Source of the DNA: Veillonella sp. VA137
GTDB lineage: Bacteria > Bacillota > Negativicutes > Veillonellales > Veillonellaceae
Length of the DNA stretch: 64,000 bases
Assembly: GCF_003992015.1 (NCBI RefSeq)
Contig: NZ_RQVK01000007.1
Span: 61,339 to 125,338, forward strand
Direction of reading: 5' to 3'
The translations under genes were made by a program, and so were the position numbers. Of this stretch, positions 1 through 8,781 are shown piece after piece (the stretch's first letter is position 1; every line of letters begins with the position of its first letter). The notes beneath the pieces were generated by a model, which saw only the letters and a list, made by a program, of their open reading frames with translations, was not told the DNA's origin and searched no databases.

Positions 1-2
1 GA

Positions 3-116
3 GACCTACCGATTTGCAAGAAAATTACACTTTCAGAGTTACTCGCAATTGACATTCCGAAAAATCGATTAGAACAAGATACAATTAAATTGACAAATTT
101 CGATATTGTGGTATGA
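3..116 (+). CDS. possible 3' end of an upstream gene (partial)
   Basis: Reading frame 3 is open from the window edge for 37 codons and stops with TGA at 114-116. The residues are protein-like (about ...LSELLAIDIPKNRLEQD...) but too few to name a family. Two other frames are also open at the edge (stops at 48-50 and 70-72), so the correct frame is uncertain. If real, the gene would end inside the promoter of the next gene. Confidence 0.25.
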   Translation, partial: DLPICKKITLSELLAIDIPKNRLEQDTIKLTNFDIVV

Positions 117-117
117 T
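90..117 (+). promoter_or_regulatory. promoter of the CoA-binding protein / thioredoxin pair
   Basis: TTGACA at 90-95, 16-nt spacer, TATGAT at 112-117 with an extended -10 TG at 109-110. Transcription would start near 124, leaving a leader of only about 17 nt before the ATG at 141. Confidence 0.6.
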
Positions 118-140
118 AGTACAGTAATGAGGTGATACGT

Positions 141-512
141 ATGTCAATGGAAACAGCGATCCAAGAAAAAACGTGGGCCGTCTTAGGTGCCACAACGAGA
201 ACCGATAAGTTCGGATATAAGATTTTCAAACATCTTGTGAATAAAGGATATACAGTGTATCCAGTGAATCCTAATATTACATCTATCGATGGCATACAAT
301 GCTATCCAAGCTTGCATGAGTTGCCAGTAGTACCTACTGTAGTCGACTTTGTTGTGCCAGAAAAAGTTGGTTTAGAAGCTCTAGATAGTTGTAAAGAGTT
401 AGGGGTTAAGACCGTTTGGCTACAACCAGGTGCGGATAAACCGGCAGTAGTGAAAAAGGCAACTGAGTTAGGTCTTGAAGTGATTCAAGATTGTGTATTG
501 ATTCAAATTTAA
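141..512 (+). CDS. CoA-binding domain protein (YccU-like)
   Basis: Single-domain CoA_binding_2 protein of about 123 residues. The Rossmann-type start 'WAVLGATTRTDKFGYK' is followed by 'GYTVYPVNPN' and 'TVWLQPGA', the usual landmarks of the family. Such proteins bind CoA or a related nucleotide; their physiological role is not established. I place the start at ATG 141, where AGGTGA lies 6 nt upstream; a GTG at 132 is in frame but has no ribosome site. The thioredoxin gene follows 12 nt later and is probably co-transcribed, with the shared terminator at 857-884. Confidence 0.85.
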   Translation: MSMETAIQEKTWAVLGATTRTDKFGYKIFKHLVNKGYTVYPVNPNITSIDGIQCYPSLHELPVVPTVVDFVVPEKVGLEALDSCKELGVKTVWLQPGADKPAVVKKATELGLEVIQDCVLIQI

Positions 513-524
513 TAGGAGGCTTAC

Positions 525-848
525 ATGAGCGCAATTATTGATGTAACATCTGCAAATTTTAAAGAAGTAGTAGCAACAAATGATAAAGTAACTGTTGTAG
601 ATTTCTGGGCACCATGGTGTGGATACTGTGTTCGCATGATGCCAGTATATGATGAATTAGCTGCTGCATTGGGTGACAAAGTGACATTGACAAAAGTAAA
701 CACTGATGAACAACCTGAATTGGCACAATTCTTCAAAATTGAAATTCTTCCTACATTTGCTATCTTCAAAAATGGTGAAATCGTAGATCGCAAAATCGGT
801 TTCATTCCATTAGAAGAATTAAAAGCAGCTGTAGAAGCACATCTATAA
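525..848 (+). CDS. trxA: thioredoxin with a CGYC active site
   Basis: Full-length 107-residue thioredoxin, a cytoplasmic dithiol-disulfide oxidoreductase. Visible landmarks are the VVDFWAPWC strand, the active site W-C-G-Y-C near residue 31, and the cis-proline loop 'ILPTF' near residue 76. The canonical active site is W-C-G-P-C; here tyrosine replaces proline, a change expected to alter redox potential and partner choice. The start ATG has an AGGAGG ribosome site. The gene is paired with the upstream CoA-binding gene. Family assignment is certain; whether this is the main cellular thioredoxin or a specialised one is not. Confidence 0.95.
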   Translation: MSAIIDVTSANFKEVVATNDKVTVVDFWAPWCGYCVRMMPVYDELAAALGDKVTLTKVNTDEQPELAQFFKIEILPTFAIFKNGEIVDRKIGFIPLEELKAAVEAHL

Positions 849-856
849 TACATACT

Positions 857-884
857 AAGGACTGATACATTCAGTCCTTTTTTG
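857..884 (+). terminator. intrinsic terminator after thioredoxin gene
   Basis: Perfect 9-bp stem AAGGACTGA (857-865) / TCAGTCCTT (871-879), loop TACAT, followed by a T run. Confidence 0.85.
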
Positions 885-988
885 TTTGCCTTAATGAGGT
901 TATACTTCTAGCATATTAATACGTCTGCATTAGGTAACAACATGTATTCTTAAACATAGTATGCACGTTATTAATTATGGATTATAGA

Positions 989-1034
989 AAAAGCATGTAT
1001 CTCAATGACAATGCGTCAAAAGATACATGCTTTT
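989..1034 (-). terminator. terminator of the ThrE-type exporter operon
   Basis: Perfect 14-bp stem AAAAGCATGTATCT (989-1002) / AGATACATGCTTTT (1021-1034) lying directly after the minus-strand stop codon. The loop holds a second small hairpin TGAC/GTCA. T-rich sequence follows on the minus strand and a short T run on the plus strand, so it may work both ways. Confidence 0.75.
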
Positions 1035-1035
1035 C

Positions 1036-2364
1036 TTATGTATACCGTTTATCTAATAAACTTTCTAATTTTTTTTCTTTTCGAGCGTCTAATACTTTGC
1101 CTGCCAAAATGGATGGTATTGCTACGCCCACACCAATGGATATAATGATAAGAATTGCGGTAACACCACTTTGAATCGCTTCTACGAGTGTAGTAGAAGT
1201 CAATGAGTTAATGTGTAACATGGCATATAAAAATCTATAGATGAATACACCAGGTACGAGAGGTATTGCTGAAGGTATAGCTAAGACAAGAGAAGATGTT
1301 TTAGCATATCGAGCGGCTTTCAAACAGAATAAACTTACCATAGCAGCTGCGATGAAAGTAGCACCGAATACAGAAAAACCTAGATGTAATATAAGTGTGT
1401 TTTTTACTAAGATTGCGATAAGACCACCAATGCCTATTAATGGTAATAGTCGTTTTGGTGTATAAAACATAACAGCATAGCCCGCAGCGCCCACAACAGC
1501 AGCTCCTAATAAAACGGGTGAAATACTGTCTGGTACAATGCTTAAATGGGTGAAGTCATAGGAATGATTAAAATATTGAGCCATACTAATGCCAACGGTC
1601 ATACTTCCTACGATGAGTAGGGTATGTACAGCCCTAGAGATACCTGCCAAAATATGATTATTTAACAAGTCGTCCACTGTATTGATGAGAGGTATTCCGG
1701 GCACCATGAACAATGTACAAGCAATCATGGCATAGATGACATCAGCAGAGTCAAAAACACATCCGGATAGAAATGCTAACCCAGAGGATACTGCAGCAGC
1801 AGAGGCAATACTGATATAGCCATTAATTTGGAAACGTTTCAAAATTAATAGGACAATAAAGCCAAGGAGAGCGCAAAATGTTGTAATCCAAGCAGAGATG
1901 ATGGTGCCACCAAATAAAATAGGAAAGGCACCACATGCAAAGCCTGCAAACACAGCAGAGGTTGCATTGGAATAGGGTGGATCGTTTTTGGCAATTTCTT
2001 CTAACTTTTGGGAAAACTCATCTAATGTATATACTTTTAGTAAAGCAGTCCAAGTTAATACGCTGATAGCTGAAATAACTTCCATATTGGCACCCATATA
2101 TTGTACCTTACGGAAGGATGTAATACATTCACTTTCACCATGAATATTGATGAGAATATTAGAGTAGGCAATATGAATATGTAAATAGTCTTTAGGGATG
2201 CCCATATAAGCTGCAGCACGGCGCATATCACGAACAATTTGGTTCGCATTAGCACCATTTTCAGATAGCAAACAGCCCATACGTAATAAGATAGTTACCT
2301 TCTTGCGAATTTCTACAAAAGGTTCTTCTAAAATCTGTAGGTCTTGCTTTGTATACTGGGCCAT
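1036..2364 (-). CDS. threonine/serine exporter family membrane protein (ThrE-like)
   Basis: A 442-residue inner-membrane protein of the ThrE family, which exports threonine, serine or small peptides. The N-terminal half (residues about 20-260) is the ThrE/DUF1212 domain and starts with the typical 'LLRMGCLLSENGANANQI' helix; the C-terminal third (about 280-430) is the ThrE_2 domain. Ten or so hydrophobic segments are visible. In many bacteria the two domains are separate subunits; here they are fused, as in Corynebacterium ThrE. It lies one base after the DUF896 gene and is probably co-transcribed with it. The substrate is inferred from the family only. Confidence 0.85.
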   Translation of the reverse strand: MAQYTKQDLQILEEPFVEIRKKVTILLRMGCLLSENGANANQIVRDMRRAAAYMGIPKDYLHIHIAYSNILINIHGESECITSFRKVQYMGANMEVISAISVLTWTALLKVYTLDEFSQKLEEIAKNDPPYSNATSAVFAGFACGAFPILFGGTIISAWITTFCALLGFIVLLILKRFQINGYISIASAAAVSSGLAFLSGCVFDSADVIYAMIACTLFMVPGIPLINTVDDLLNNHILAGISRAVHTLLIVGSMTVGISMAQYFNHSYDFTHLSIVPDSISPVLLGAAVVGAAGYAVMFYTPKRLLPLIGIGGLIAILVKNTLILHLGFSVFGATFIAAAMVSLFCLKAARYAKTSSLVLAIPSAIPLVPGVFIYRFLYAMLHINSLTSTTLVEAIQSGVTAILIIISIGVGVAIPSILAGKVLDARKEKKLESLLDKRYT

Positions 2365-2365
2365 C

Positions 2366-2632
2366 TTAATGAGACTTCCGTAAATATTTTGTGTCTAAAT
2401 CTACATCAACTTCCACAGTATCTGCGTCAGGTTCAGCATCTACAAACTCAATTGATTCCAAATGTTGTACCACTTGGGCACGGATAAAACCTAAATACAC
2501 TTCATATAAATCTTTTTTTTCTGCTAACTCTTCTTCTGTTAAGCTTTGGCCAGATTTTTTTTTCGCTGCCAATGCATTAATGCGTGTTAACGCTTCTTCC
2601 ATAGTCATATCTTTTTTTTCTTGTTCTGTCAT
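2366..2632 (-). CDS. DUF896 family small protein (YnzC-like)
   Basis: An 88-residue protein with the helical hairpin typical of DUF896: 'ALTRINALAAKKKSG' then 'LTEEELAEKKDLYEVYL'. The Bacillus relative YnzC is a small helical protein of unclear function linked to the SOS region; no function should be assumed here. The acidic tail (residues 62-80, rich in D and E) is longer than in the shortest relatives. The start ATG is preceded by AAGGAGA. It is the first gene of a two-gene minus-strand unit and is divergent from nth. Confidence 0.8.
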   Translation of the reverse strand: MTEQEKKDMTMEEALTRINALAAKKKSGQSLTEEELAEKKDLYEVYLGFIRAQVVQHLESIEFVDAEPDADTVEVDVDLDTKYLRKSH

Positions 2633-2691
2633 AGATAATCTCCTTATTTGTTAGCGCACACCCTTTGTGGTATGATACACTATATATTAGT

Positions 2692-2711
2692 GTTAGATGA
2701 AAGTATCTAAC
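2692..2711. promoter_or_regulatory. palindrome in the DUF896/nth divergent promoter region
   Basis: Perfect 7-bp inverted repeat GTTAGAT (2692-2698) / ATCTAAC (2705-2711) with a 6-nt spacer, placed between two divergent genes. It could be an operator; no known regulator consensus is recognised. Confidence 0.3.
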
Positions 2712-2784
2712 TGATGATATTCATTGTAGATTTATATTATAACACAGTTTATATAGTTTTTTCATCTTAGAGGAGAAGGCTCCG

Positions 2785-3420
2785 ATGCGAATCACAAAAG
2801 CCATCAAGGCAGAGCAAATACGAATATTGGGAGAAGTCTACCATGATGCAAAACCGGCACTAGAGTTTACTACGCCTTTTGAATTACTAGTAGCGGTAGC
2901 ATTATCTGCACAATGTACTGACGAACGAGTCAACATTGTAACAAAACGACTCTTTCCGAAATATAGCGATCCTAAAGACATGTATGAATTAGGTATACCT
3001 GGATTAGAGGCGCTCATTAAAGATTGCGGGTTATATCGTTCCAAAGCTAAACATATTCATGAAACATGCAAAATTTTAGTGGAACAATACAATAGTGAAG
3101 TGCCCCGAGATTTTGATACCTTAGTCACATTGCCAGGGGTTGGTCGTAAAACAGCCAATGTATTAGTATCCATACTATTTGATACGCCAGCCATTGCGGT
3201 AGATACTCATGTGTTCCGAGTGTCCAATCGGTTAGGTATTGCCAAGGGTAAAACACCAGACGAAGTAGAAAAGAAACTGAAAAAAGCAATTCCTATGGAA
3301 CACTGGAGTGCTGCACATCATTGGCTGATCTGGCATGGCCGAAAGATTTGCAAAGCACGAAAACCATTATGTGACGAATGCCCTTTATATGATGTATGCC
3401 AATCGGCGGGGAAGGTATAA
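2785..3420 (+). CDS. nth: endonuclease III (DNA glycosylase/AP lyase)
   Basis: Complete 211-residue endonuclease III, which removes oxidised pyrimidines and cleaves the abasic site in base excision repair. The helix-hairpin-helix 'LPGVGRKTANV' carries the catalytic lysine, and 'AVDTHVFRV' carries the catalytic aspartate. The C-terminal iron-sulfur loop is intact: C-x6-C-x2-C-x5-C ('CKARKPLCDECPLYDVC'). The start ATG follows GGAGAAGG. The next gene begins one base after the stop codon, so the two are translationally close. Confidence 0.97.
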   Translation: MRITKAIKAEQIRILGEVYHDAKPALEFTTPFELLVAVALSAQCTDERVNIVTKRLFPKYSDPKDMYELGIPGLEALIKDCGLYRSKAKHIHETCKILVEQYNSEVPRDFDTLVTLPGVGRKTANVLVSILFDTPAIAVDTHVFRVSNRLGIAKGKTPDEVEKKLKKAIPMEHWSAAHHWLIWHGRKICKARKPLCDECPLYDVCQSAGKV

Positions 3421-3421
3421 T

Positions 3422-4933
3422 ATGACAGAACAAATGAGACGTCTCATTGAGACTTTTACAAAAGTAGGTATTACAGGACCAGCTATCGTACAAGAAATAG
3501 CAAGATTTAGAGTATTAGATCAAATCATTTCCCAAAGTGGTGAAGTCCGTGAGTGGGGCATTACACCGAAAGAACTATTTGAGCTTGCTCAAACATCCAC
3601 AGTAGATATGTTTGGACCCCTGCCATATGATGAAACAGGATTCAAGGAAATTTATGGAATTTCTTTTAGTGTTGAGCTAATGGATTTCATCAGTGCCACA
3701 GGTTATTATGAAGGCGTGTCTGCAGGTCGTCAGTGGTCTGTACCGATGCAAGAAGTGATTGACTTTCATAAGAATACAGAGGGGATTATTCTCTTTGCCT
3801 ATTTTGAGGAATATGCAGCCATTGCAGAAGAAATAATGCAAACCCTTCCCACAGATCGTTTGCTGTTTTATACAGCCTCTGAAAGCTGCTATGACCTATT
3901 CCGTAGTCTATATCCATTAGCACCAGTGATCAATGAATGGCCAGAAGATGTCATCTTTGACCACATTGTAGCAGCTACATCCGGCATGTTCACAGCCCCA
4001 GTAACGACGATAGAAGAAATGGCGGCTCGTGTGAATAATGTAAGCGAAAAAGGCACTGTACGTTACTTCATTCCAGTGTCTGCAGTACAAGATCAATTGA
4101 ATATGAATCGAGTAGCCTTGCAGTTCATGATTCTTCAAAATCATTTAGAAGTAGTTCGAGAATGGGCTCCATTGCAAACGTATGAATTCCGTTATGGAGT
4201 AGGTCCTGTGAAAAAAGTAGATCTTTCTATTTGTGAAATTGTTGAAGATGGATACAAACAAACAAACTTTATTCCACTACCGCATGAAGTATTAGCCTCT
4301 ATGGAAACATTTAGCTTAGCTCATTATGGACTTTCATTATATGGAGTGCAAGTAAGTATGAATCCGAAGCATCCAACTATGGGTGAGGATGGATACATGC
4401 ATGGCGATTATCGGATTCCAACCTATATGCAACGCATGTTTGAAGCCTTGGAAGGATACTATTTACGAGTGTCTATGAAAGGTATCGATGTATCGGTTAC
4501 ATTGGAACACAAACAGGGTATTCCATTAGGTGCTTCTCCAGAAGATGCAACTGTACAAGAAGTAATGGAACAATCAATTTTACAAGATGATACAGTAGCA
4601 TATCATTGGTATTTTAATCATCCAAGTGCACCATTCTTGTGGTATACCTATTTCAACAGTGAAGAAGGAAAACAAGTAGTACGTACATTAGCATCCATGG
4701 TAACTACTACACCAGCCTTATTGCAATTAATGGGTAGTTGTCGTCGTCAAGTAGTGAAAGAAGAGGCGCTAGCTACATTTACTACAAGCTTTACCAATTC
4801 ATTACAACAATATGAAACAGAAAAAACGCAAGCTGAAACAAACTGGGCCAATGCTTTGGTAGGATTGGCTAAAGATATTGTGCCAGAACCAACTGTCTTA
4901 TCAGATGAAACAAAAGAAGTAGAGGAGGGCTAA
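3422..4933 (+). CDS. unrecognised 503-residue protein
   Basis: I do not recognise this protein. It begins 'MTEQMRRLIETFTKVG', has no signal peptide or clear membrane segment, and is acidic with many aromatic residues. The middle holds 'MNPKHPTMGEDGYMHGDYR' near residue 325 and the C-terminus (about 455-490) is a charged helix likely to form a coiled coil. An in-frame ATG lies upstream inside nth at 3335, but the ATG at 3422 fits the gene boundary. It sits between nth and a PC4-like ssDNA-binding protein with spacings of 1 and 2 bases, so the three are almost certainly one transcript. A nucleic-acid-related role is only suggested by that context. Confidence 0.75.
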   Translation: MTEQMRRLIETFTKVGITGPAIVQEIARFRVLDQIISQSGEVREWGITPKELFELAQTSTVDMFGPLPYDETGFKEIYGISFSVELMDFISATGYYEGVSAGRQWSVPMQEVIDFHKNTEGIILFAYFEEYAAIAEEIMQTLPTDRLLFYTASESCYDLFRSLYPLAPVINEWPEDVIFDHIVAATSGMFTAPVTTIEEMAARVNNVSEKGTVRYFIPVSAVQDQLNMNRVALQFMILQNHLEVVREWAPLQTYEFRYGVGPVKKVDLSICEIVEDGYKQTNFIPLPHEVLASMETFSLAHYGLSLYGVQVSMNPKHPTMGEDGYMHGDYRIPTYMQRMFEALEGYYLRVSMKGIDVSVTLEHKQGIPLGASPEDATVQEVMEQSILQDDTVAYHWYFNHPSAPFLWYTYFNSEEGKQVVRTLASMVTTTPALLQLMGSCRRQVVKEEALATFTTSFTNSLQQYETEKTQAETNWANALVGLAKDIVPEPTVLSDETKEVEEG

Positions 4934-4935
4934 TC

Positions 4936-5226
4936 ATGGCTGTGGTTAATTATTCAATTTATAAAGTACTAGGTACACTTTCAGAAAATAAAGATGGCAT
5001 GAAAAAGCAACTAACATGCACAAGTTGGGGACGTTACAATCCTAAATTCGATATCCGTGCTTGGGATGAAGATTACTCACAAATGACAAAAGGTGTAACC
5101 TTAACATTAGAAGAAATTTTAGAACTAAAAGAAATCTTAAACTCTGTAGATTTAGAAGAAGCTTTAGAAGAAGCAAAACAAGAACGAGCAGAGGCTAAAA
5201 AATTAGAAGCAGAAAAATCTGAATAA
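4936..5226 (+). CDS. PC4/YdbC-type ssDNA-binding protein
   Basis: A 96-residue protein with the YdbC/PC4 fold signature: an N-terminal strand region 'YSIYKVLGTLSE', then 'KFDIRAWDEDYSQMTKGVTL' and the helix 'TLEEILELKEIL'. YdbC-family proteins bind single-stranded DNA and resemble the eukaryotic coactivator PC4. The last 30 residues are a highly charged E/K/A helix beyond the core domain. It is translationally linked to the preceding unknown gene (2-nt gap). Family is well supported; the cellular role is not known. Confidence 0.8.
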   Translation: MAVVNYSIYKVLGTLSENKDGMKKQLTCTSWGRYNPKFDIRAWDEDYSQMTKGVTLTLEEILELKEILNSVDLEEALEEAKQERAEAKKLEAEKSE

Positions 5227-5242
5227 GTCACAGTCCCTAGTA

Positions 5243-5272
5243 TTGCATAGAGTATAGCATTCGTGATATAAT
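5243..5272 (+). promoter_or_regulatory. promoter of rpmE operon
   Basis: TTGCAT at 5243-5248, 18-nt spacer, TATAAT at 5267-5272 with extended -10 TG at 5264-5265. Confidence 0.6.
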
Positions 5273-5312
5273 CTATAGGAAAAGTTTAGACGTTGAAAAG
5301 AGGTGTATATAC

Positions 5313-5510
5313 ATGAAAGAAGGAATTCATCCTAATTATGCGGAAGCAACTGTAACTTGCGGTTGTGGAAACACATTCAAAACTGGTTCTGTTAAAGGTG
5401 ATCTTCGCGTGGACGTTTGCTCCAACTGCCATCCATTCTTCACAGGCCAACAACGTGCGGCTAAAGCTCGCGGTCGTATCGAACAATTTAACAAACGTTA
5501 CGGCAAATAA
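5313..5510 (+). CDS. rpmE: 50S ribosomal protein L31, zinc-binding type
   Basis: Complete 65-residue L31 of the large ribosomal subunit. It is the zinc (C+) form: cysteines at residues 16 and 18 ('TCGCGNTF') and 36 and 39 ('[10 protein letters not shown]') form the metal site. The start has an AGAGGTG ribosome site. It is the first gene of the rpmE - YqhQ-like - prfA - prmC run typical of Firmicutes; a hairpin at 5539-5570 probably trims read-through into the next gene, matching the higher need for a ribosomal protein. Confidence 0.97.
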   Translation: MKEGIHPNYAEATVTCGCGNTFKTGSVKGDLRVDVCSNCHPFFTGQQRAAKARGRIEQFNKRYGK

Positions 5511-5538
5511 TTACGTAAATAACCTATACAAATTAATT

Positions 5539-5570
5539 GGCAGAGCTAAGGCTCTGCCTATATTTGTTTT
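5539..5570 (+). terminator. hairpin/attenuating terminator after rpmE
   Basis: Perfect 8-bp stem GGCAGAGC / GCTCTGCC with a 4-nt loop, followed by a T-rich tract (TATATTTGTTTT), in the 72-nt gap before the next gene. Confidence 0.65.
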
Positions 5571-5582
5571 ACAGGAGACCCT

Positions 5583-6473
5583 ATGACTCAACAGCGAGTA
5601 AAAAAATATGTAGGTGGACAAGCCGTCATTGAAGGGGTTATGATGCGTGGTCCTAAGATTATGGCCACAGCTTGTCGAAAACCAGATGGAACCATCACGG
5701 TTAAAGAAGAACCTACGAAATCTATCCAAGACAAGTATCCCATATTAAAGTTGCCATTTCTGCGTGGAGTAGTAGCTTTATTTGAATCCTTAGTGATTGG
5801 TATGAAAGCCTTATCCTTTTCGGCACAGGCCTCTGGAGAGGAAGAGGAAGAGGTATCTAATAAAGAAATTGCCATCACTATGGCTGTATCTGTACTCATT
5901 GCAGCTGCATTATTTATCGCCTTACCGACATGGTTGGCAAAATTTATGCCAGGTGCAGGCACAGATCATATGATATTGAATTTATATGAAGGAATTATTC
6001 GTTTAATCCTTTTTTTATTATATATTTTTGCTATTGGACTCACTCCAGATATTAAGCGTGTCTTTCAGTATCATGGGGCAGAGCATAAAACAATACACAC
6101 CTATGAAAATGATATGGAATTAACCGTGGAAAATGTGCGAAATCATTCTAGATTACATGCACGCTGCGGTACTAATTTCTTATTATTCGTCATGGTAGTG
6201 AGTATTATTGTATTCGCATTTCTAGGTTGGCCTAATTTAGTGGAACGTATAGTATCTAGATTAGCCTTGATGCCAGTGGTGGCTGGAATTTCCTATGAAT
6301 TGATTCACCTAGCTGGACGGACACAGCATCCACTCATGAAAGCCATCATTGCTCCTGGTTTAGCCCTACAATATATGACTACGAGAGAGCCAGAGGATGA
6401 CCAAATTGAAGTGGCTATTCGTGCCTTACAATCTGTGCGACCTAGTGAAGAAGATGCTTACGAAGAAGATTAG
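5583..6473 (+). CDS. DUF1385 membrane protein (YqhQ-like)
   Basis: A 296-residue membrane protein of the DUF1385 family. The family hallmarks are the N-terminal 'GGQAVIEGVMMRGP' and the central 'QYHGAEHKTIHTYEN', both present. Four hydrophobic stretches are visible (about residues 98-120, 133-150, 200-218 and 224-240). The biochemical function of the family is unknown; its histidine/glutamate motif hints at metal binding but that is inference. Its position between rpmE and prfA is the common Firmicute arrangement, and it probably shares their transcript. Confidence 0.85.
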   Translation: MTQQRVKKYVGGQAVIEGVMMRGPKIMATACRKPDGTITVKEEPTKSIQDKYPILKLPFLRGVVALFESLVIGMKALSFSAQASGEEEEEVSNKEIAITMAVSVLIAAALFIALPTWLAKFMPGAGTDHMILNLYEGIIRLILFLLYIFAIGLTPDIKRVFQYHGAEHKTIHTYENDMELTVENVRNHSRLHARCGTNFLLFVMVVSIIVFAFLGWPNLVERIVSRLALMPVVAGISYELIHLAGRTQHPLMKAIIAPGLALQYMTTREPEDDQIEVAIRALQSVRPSEEDAYEED

Positions 6474-6485
6474 AAAGGAGTCACC

Positions 6486-7568
6486 GTGTTAGTAGATAAA
6501 CTGCAAGTGATTGAAGATAAATTTTTAGACTTGGAACAGCGCATTTCTGACCCAGATGTGATTGCTCGCCAAGAAGAATGGCGTAAACTGACTCGCCAAC
6601 ATGCATCATTAACGGATACAGTGAACACATTCCGTCAATATAAACAAGTCTTAGCCGGCATTGAAGAAGCCTTAGAAGTATTAGGTGATAAAAGCCTAGA
6701 TGAAGACTTCCGTGCTATGGCACAAGAAGAATTGAATGAATTAAAAGTTCGTCGAGATGAATTAGAGGCAGAATTACATATTTTGCTATTACCAAAAGAT
6801 CCGAACGATGATAAAAATATTATCGTCGAAATTCGTGGCGGTGCCGGTGGTGATGAAGCAGCTTTGTTCGCAGGAGATTTATTCCGCATGTTTACAAAGT
6901 ACGCAGAAACACAAGGCTGGAGATGTACCATCATCGATGCGAACGAGCCTGAATTAGGAGGCTTCAAAGAGGTCGTATTCTCTATCGAAGGCGACAGTGT
7001 ATATTCTAAGTTAAAATTTGAAAGTGGCGTACACCGTGTGCAACGTGTGCCAGATACAGAATCTTCTGGACGTATTCATACGTCTACTGTAACTGTTGCG
7101 GTATTGCCAGAAGCAGAAGACATCGATATCGAAATCAATGAAAAAGATTTAGAGATCGATACGTACCGTGCATCTGGTGCAGGTGGACAGCACATTAATA
7201 AAACAGAGTCAGCTGTCCGTATTACACACAAACCATCTGGTATTGTGGTAGCTTGTCAGGATGAGCGTTCTCAGTTGAAAAACCGTGAAAAAGCCATGCG
7301 TGTATTGCGTGCTAAATTACAAGATAAGGCAGAGCAAGAGGCGACATCCGCTATGGCAGCAGACCGTAAAAGCCAAGTGGGTACAGGGGATCGCTCCGAG
7401 CGTATTCGTACGTACAACTATCCACAAGGTCGTGTGACAGACCATCGCATTAACTTAACTTTATACAAATTAAATGCTGTATTAAATGGGGATATGGATG
7501 AATTAATCCAAGCTTTAATCACAGCAGAACAAGCCGCTAAAATGCAAGAGGCAAATCAACATGGATAA
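6486..7568 (+). CDS. prfA: peptide chain release factor 1
   Basis: Complete 360-residue RF1, which reads UAA and UAG stop codons and releases the finished peptide. The catalytic GGQ lies in '[16 protein letters not shown]' near residue 236. The upstream '[16 protein letters not shown]' stretch is the standard junction of domains 2 and 3. Translation starts at GTG 6486, preceded by GAAAGGAG. Its last codons overlap the start of prmC by 8 bases, which couples the factor to the methylase that modifies its GGQ glutamine. Confidence 0.97.
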   Translation: MLVDKLQVIEDKFLDLEQRISDPDVIARQEEWRKLTRQHASLTDTVNTFRQYKQVLAGIEEALEVLGDKSLDEDFRAMAQEELNELKVRRDELEAELHILLLPKDPNDDKNIIVEIRGGAGGDEAALFAGDLFRMFTKYAETQGWRCTIIDANEPELGGFKEVVFSIEGDSVYSKLKFESGVHRVQRVPDTESSGRIHTSTVTVAVLPEAEDIDIEINEKDLEIDTYRASGAGGQHINKTESAVRITHKPSGIVVACQDERSQLKNREKAMRVLRAKLQDKAEQEATSAMAADRKSQVGTGDRSERIRTYNYPQGRVTDHRINLTLYKLNAVLNGDMDELIQALITAEQAAKMQEANQHG

Positions 7569-8517
7569 TGAGTTATGGACAATTAGTCGCATGCTCCAAT
7601 GGACAGAGCAGTATTTTCGCTCCAAAGGCATAGAATCAAGCCGCTTGGATGGGGAAGTACTGCTTTCTCATAGTTTGGGCTGTGACCGCATGTATTTATA
7701 TGTCAATTTTGATCGACCTTTGGACAAAGCTGAATTAGATGCCTATCGACCTCTAGTGGTACAGCGTGCGAATGGGTATAGCGTAGCCGCTATTACAGGG
7801 CATAAAGAATTTATGGGGTTAGACTTTCATGTGAACGAGCATGTATTGATTCCACGTCCTGATACGGAAACATTAATTGAGGATATACTAGCTCTTTATG
7901 ATGTGGATGCATCGCCACGCGTTTTAGACTTATGTACAGGTCCCGGTACCATTTTATTAAGTCTATTGCATTATTTGCCCAATGCCACTGGTGTAGGTGT
8001 AGATATTTCGAACAAAGCTTTAGCAGTAGCTGAGGAGAATCGCATATCTCTGGAATTAGCCGATGTTTCAAGGTTCTGTGAAAGTGATATAAAGCAACTA
8101 TTAGAACAGGTGAAAGTAGGCAAAGGTACTGAATTTAGTGCGGTATTGGATGCTTGTAAGTCTCTATTTGGTGAAGAACTAACATCCTTAGAAGGTATAT
8201 TTGATGTGCTTGTGTCAAACCCACCATATATTACCACCGCAGAGATGAACACATTATCTCAAGAAGTATTGCATGAACCTCATATTGCCCTTCATGGAGG
8301 AGATTCGGGATTAGAGTTTTACATTCCTATCATTCGTGAAGGCTGGCGTTTTGTAAAAGACGGCGGATACCTTGCCGTCGAAATTGGACAAGGCCAAGAA
8401 GAGGCTGTATCAAAGCTAGCCGCAGAAACAGGATGCTATGGAGAACCAGTGTATCAACAAGATATAGCTGGTATTATTCGTGAAGTGCGTTGGGAAGTAC
8501 GACGCTCTTCTATATAA
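7561..8517 (+). CDS. prmC: peptide chain release factor N5-glutamine methyltransferase
   Basis: A 318-residue SAM-dependent methyltransferase that methylates the glutamine of the GGQ loop in RF1 and RF2. The SAM-binding region '[14 protein letters not shown]' and the substrate motif NPPY ('[12 protein letters not shown]', near residue 222) are intact. It is slightly longer than the usual 280 residues because of extra sequence between the SAM fold and NPPY (about residues 160-205). It overlaps prfA by 8 bases. Confidence 0.95.
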   Translation: MDNELWTISRMLQWTEQYFRSKGIESSRLDGEVLLSHSLGCDRMYLYVNFDRPLDKAELDAYRPLVVQRANGYSVAAITGHKEFMGLDFHVNEHVLIPRPDTETLIEDILALYDVDASPRVLDLCTGPGTILLSLLHYLPNATGVGVDISNKALAVAEENRISLELADVSRFCESDIKQLLEQVKVGKGTEFSAVLDACKSLFGEELTSLEGIFDVLVSNPPYITTAEMNTLSQEVLHEPHIALHGGDSGLEFYIPIIREGWRFVKDGGYLAVEIGQGQEEAVSKLAAETGCYGEPVYQQDIAGIIREVRWEVRRSSI

Positions 8518-8544
8518 AATTTTGTCCGATACATGTGATAGCGT

Positions 8545-8619
8545 AGATAGAGCGCCATATACTTCTCCACAAATTTACGTTCCACTGAGATTTGCTCCGA
8601 AGTATATGGCACTCTATCT
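8545..8619. repeat. 75-bp imperfect palindrome in the prmC-tsaC gap
   Basis: Left arm 8545-8565 and right arm 8599-8619 are 21-bp inverted repeats with one mismatch. The 33-nt interior carries a further CAAAT/ATTTG pair. There is no T tract, so this is not a normal terminator. It lies in the 264-bp gap between prmC and tsaC. Confidence 0.7.
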
Positions 8620-8734
8620 GTAGTAATCAACAATATACTGTACAAATAAAAGTTTATATACGGCTCGCTTTGTGGAGGAAGGATGAGAATTGAAAATTAC
8701 TGGCTCATATAGTTTAAAATAAGTTTGTTATAAG

Positions 8735-8743
8735 TGATATAAT
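8735..8743 (+). promoter_or_regulatory. extended -10 promoter of tsaC
   Basis: TGaTATAAT (8735-8743), a perfect -10 with the extended TG. No convincing -35 box. AAAGGAGG precedes the tsaC ATG. Confidence 0.5.
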
Positions 8744-8781
8744 AGTAAATAGGAAACAGTACATAGGAAAGGAGGTACGAT

